Source: CAYSJU01 sp964431495 (lineage in GTDB: Bacteria > Omnitrophota > Gorgyraeia > Tantalellales > Tantalellaceae). Taken from it: a stretch of 5,633 bases of DNA. The translations under genes were made by a program, and so were the position numbers. The stretch covers positions 1-5,633 of the forward strand of contig CAYSJU010000052.1 in NCBI GenBank assembly GCA_964431495.1, read 5' to 3'. The notes beneath the pieces were generated by a model, which searched no databases, was not told where the DNA came from, and saw only the letters and a list, made by a program, of their open reading frames with translations. Numbering within the stretch: position 1 is the first letter of the stretch; each line of letters opens with the position of its first letter. This document shows, one piece after another, positions 5,142 through 5,633 of this stretch.

Positions 5142-5517
5142 AGAGCTTAAAACGGAATCTTTTGAATTTTTGCGATAATTTTTGATCGAAAAGTTTCAAC
5201 ACCTCTTCCAGGACGCGTAAAGACTCCTTGCCGCGCTGGGTGTTCGCCATAAAAAGGTCCACAAGGCTTTCTTTGTTCTTCTCTGACGCCGTGCTTTTGA
5301 TCCCCACGTCCTTCGTATCCCTGGAGGCAACGAGATTCTTAAGGTGATCCCTGCGCAGGTCTTTGACCGAGGCGAAAATATTGTGACGGAGGTCTTTTAA
5401 TTTAAGCGTCAGGACCGCATCGTTCGATGAGAACCTCACGATGTCCTCGCATACGCGGATCCCTTCCATTACCCGGTTCAGGTTAGCGTCAACTATCCTG
5501 TATATTCCTTTATCCAT
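5089..5517 (-). CDS. thiD2: ThiD2-type HMP-P kinase domain protein
   Basis: A 142-residue all-helical protein of the ThiD2 family, known as a monofunctional kinase converting HMP-P to HMP-PP in bacteria that often lack classical ThiD. The N-terminal signature reads YRIVDANLNRVMEGIRV followed by CEDIVRF (6-29). It continues with LRH (43-45), SRDTKDVG (65-72), ANTQRGKESLRVLEE (91-105) and the closing FRFKLYEIEK (121-130). The last 12 residues (after EK) look unlike a conserved end and coincide with the thiE overlap. ATG 5517 has AAAGGA 5 nt upstream. It appears to be the first gene of the operon, with an AT-rich leader and no TPP riboswitch recognised. The family name is certain; kinase activity here is by homology. 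Confidence 0.88.
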   Translation of the reverse strand: MDKGIYRIVDANLNRVMEGIRVCEDIVRFSSNDAVLTLKLKDLRHNIFASVKDLRRDHLKNLVASRDTKDVGIKSTASEKNKESLVDLFMANTQRGKESLRVLEEVLKLFDQKLSQKFKRFRFKLYEIEKTAVKDLGNIPDS

Positions 5518-5534
5518 TTCGATCCTTTGATAAA

Positions 5535-5576
5535 TGTAAAACGTAAAGTGTAAAATTAAAAACTAAAATTAAAAAT
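5535..5576. repeat. AT-rich 7-nt periodic leader of the thi operon
   Basis: Six successive 7-mers of TGTAAAA, CGTAAAG, TGTAAAA, TTAAAAA, CTAAAAT and TAAAAAT type lie between the thiD2 ribosome binding site and the window edge. A related stretch (TGTAAAACACAAAG) recurs at 5593-5606, and an AT-only 7-bp hairpin is at 5614-5630. This must hold the operon promoter if thiD2 is first, but no single -35/-10 pair stands out in such AT-rich sequence. Confidence 0.5.
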
Positions 5577-5633
5577 TGGCCCGAAAAAGAACTGTAAAAC
5601 ACAAAGTAAGCCCAAAAATTTTGAATTTTTAAG

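Noticed and set aside
5614..5630. AT-only 7-bp hairpin at the right edge as a terminator of an upstream gene
   Set aside because: An A/T-only stem in AT-rich DNA is expected by chance, and no upstream gene is visible.

Overview
The window reads as a piece of an anaerobic bacterial chromosome. The pointers are a short, anaerobe-type ThiC, a ThiD2 kinase domain in place of classical ThiD, a 40-residue desulforedoxin and a stand-alone ferritin-like protein. Lysine-rich proteins and this thiamine gene order would fit an uncultivated lineage such as Omnitrophica, but that placement is a guess from gene style. Every supported gene is on the minus strand, so transcription runs from high to low coordinates.

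Right half (5633 to 2209): an AT-rich leader with a 7-nt periodic repeat precedes a tightly packed operon, thiD2 - thiE - thiC - pfkB-type kinase - tRNA-Gly(CCC). All protein-coding junctions overlap: 53 nt for thiD2/thiE, 17 nt for thiE/thiC and 4 nt (ATGA) for thiC/kinase. The last base of the kinase stop codon is also the first base of the tRNA. A long hairpin 6 nt past the tRNA probably ends the transcript. ThiC makes HMP-P from aminoimidazole ribotide, ThiD2 phosphorylates it to HMP-PP, and ThiE joins HMP-PP to the thiazole phosphate to give thiamine phosphate. The sugar/nucleoside-type kinase has no assigned place in this pathway. No TPP riboswitch was recognised in the 116 bases upstream of thiD2.

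Middle (2204 to 1341): a two-gene redox cassette consists of a ferritin-like diiron protein followed by a desulforedoxin too short for ordinary ORF calling. Both sides carry degenerate repeat units of about 20-25 nt built around ACAGGTCT or ACGGGTCT. On the upstream side they form two arrays facing each other (1996-2070 and 2112-2204). On the downstream side there is one array (1341-1415). One 25-nt stretch is identical on both sides of the cassette.

Left part (1298 to 1): a three-helix membrane protein of unknown function, then a secreted Spy/CpxP-like helical protein with a signal peptide and a strong ribosome binding site. The last 183 bases contain no gene that can be supported, only an open frame without a good start.
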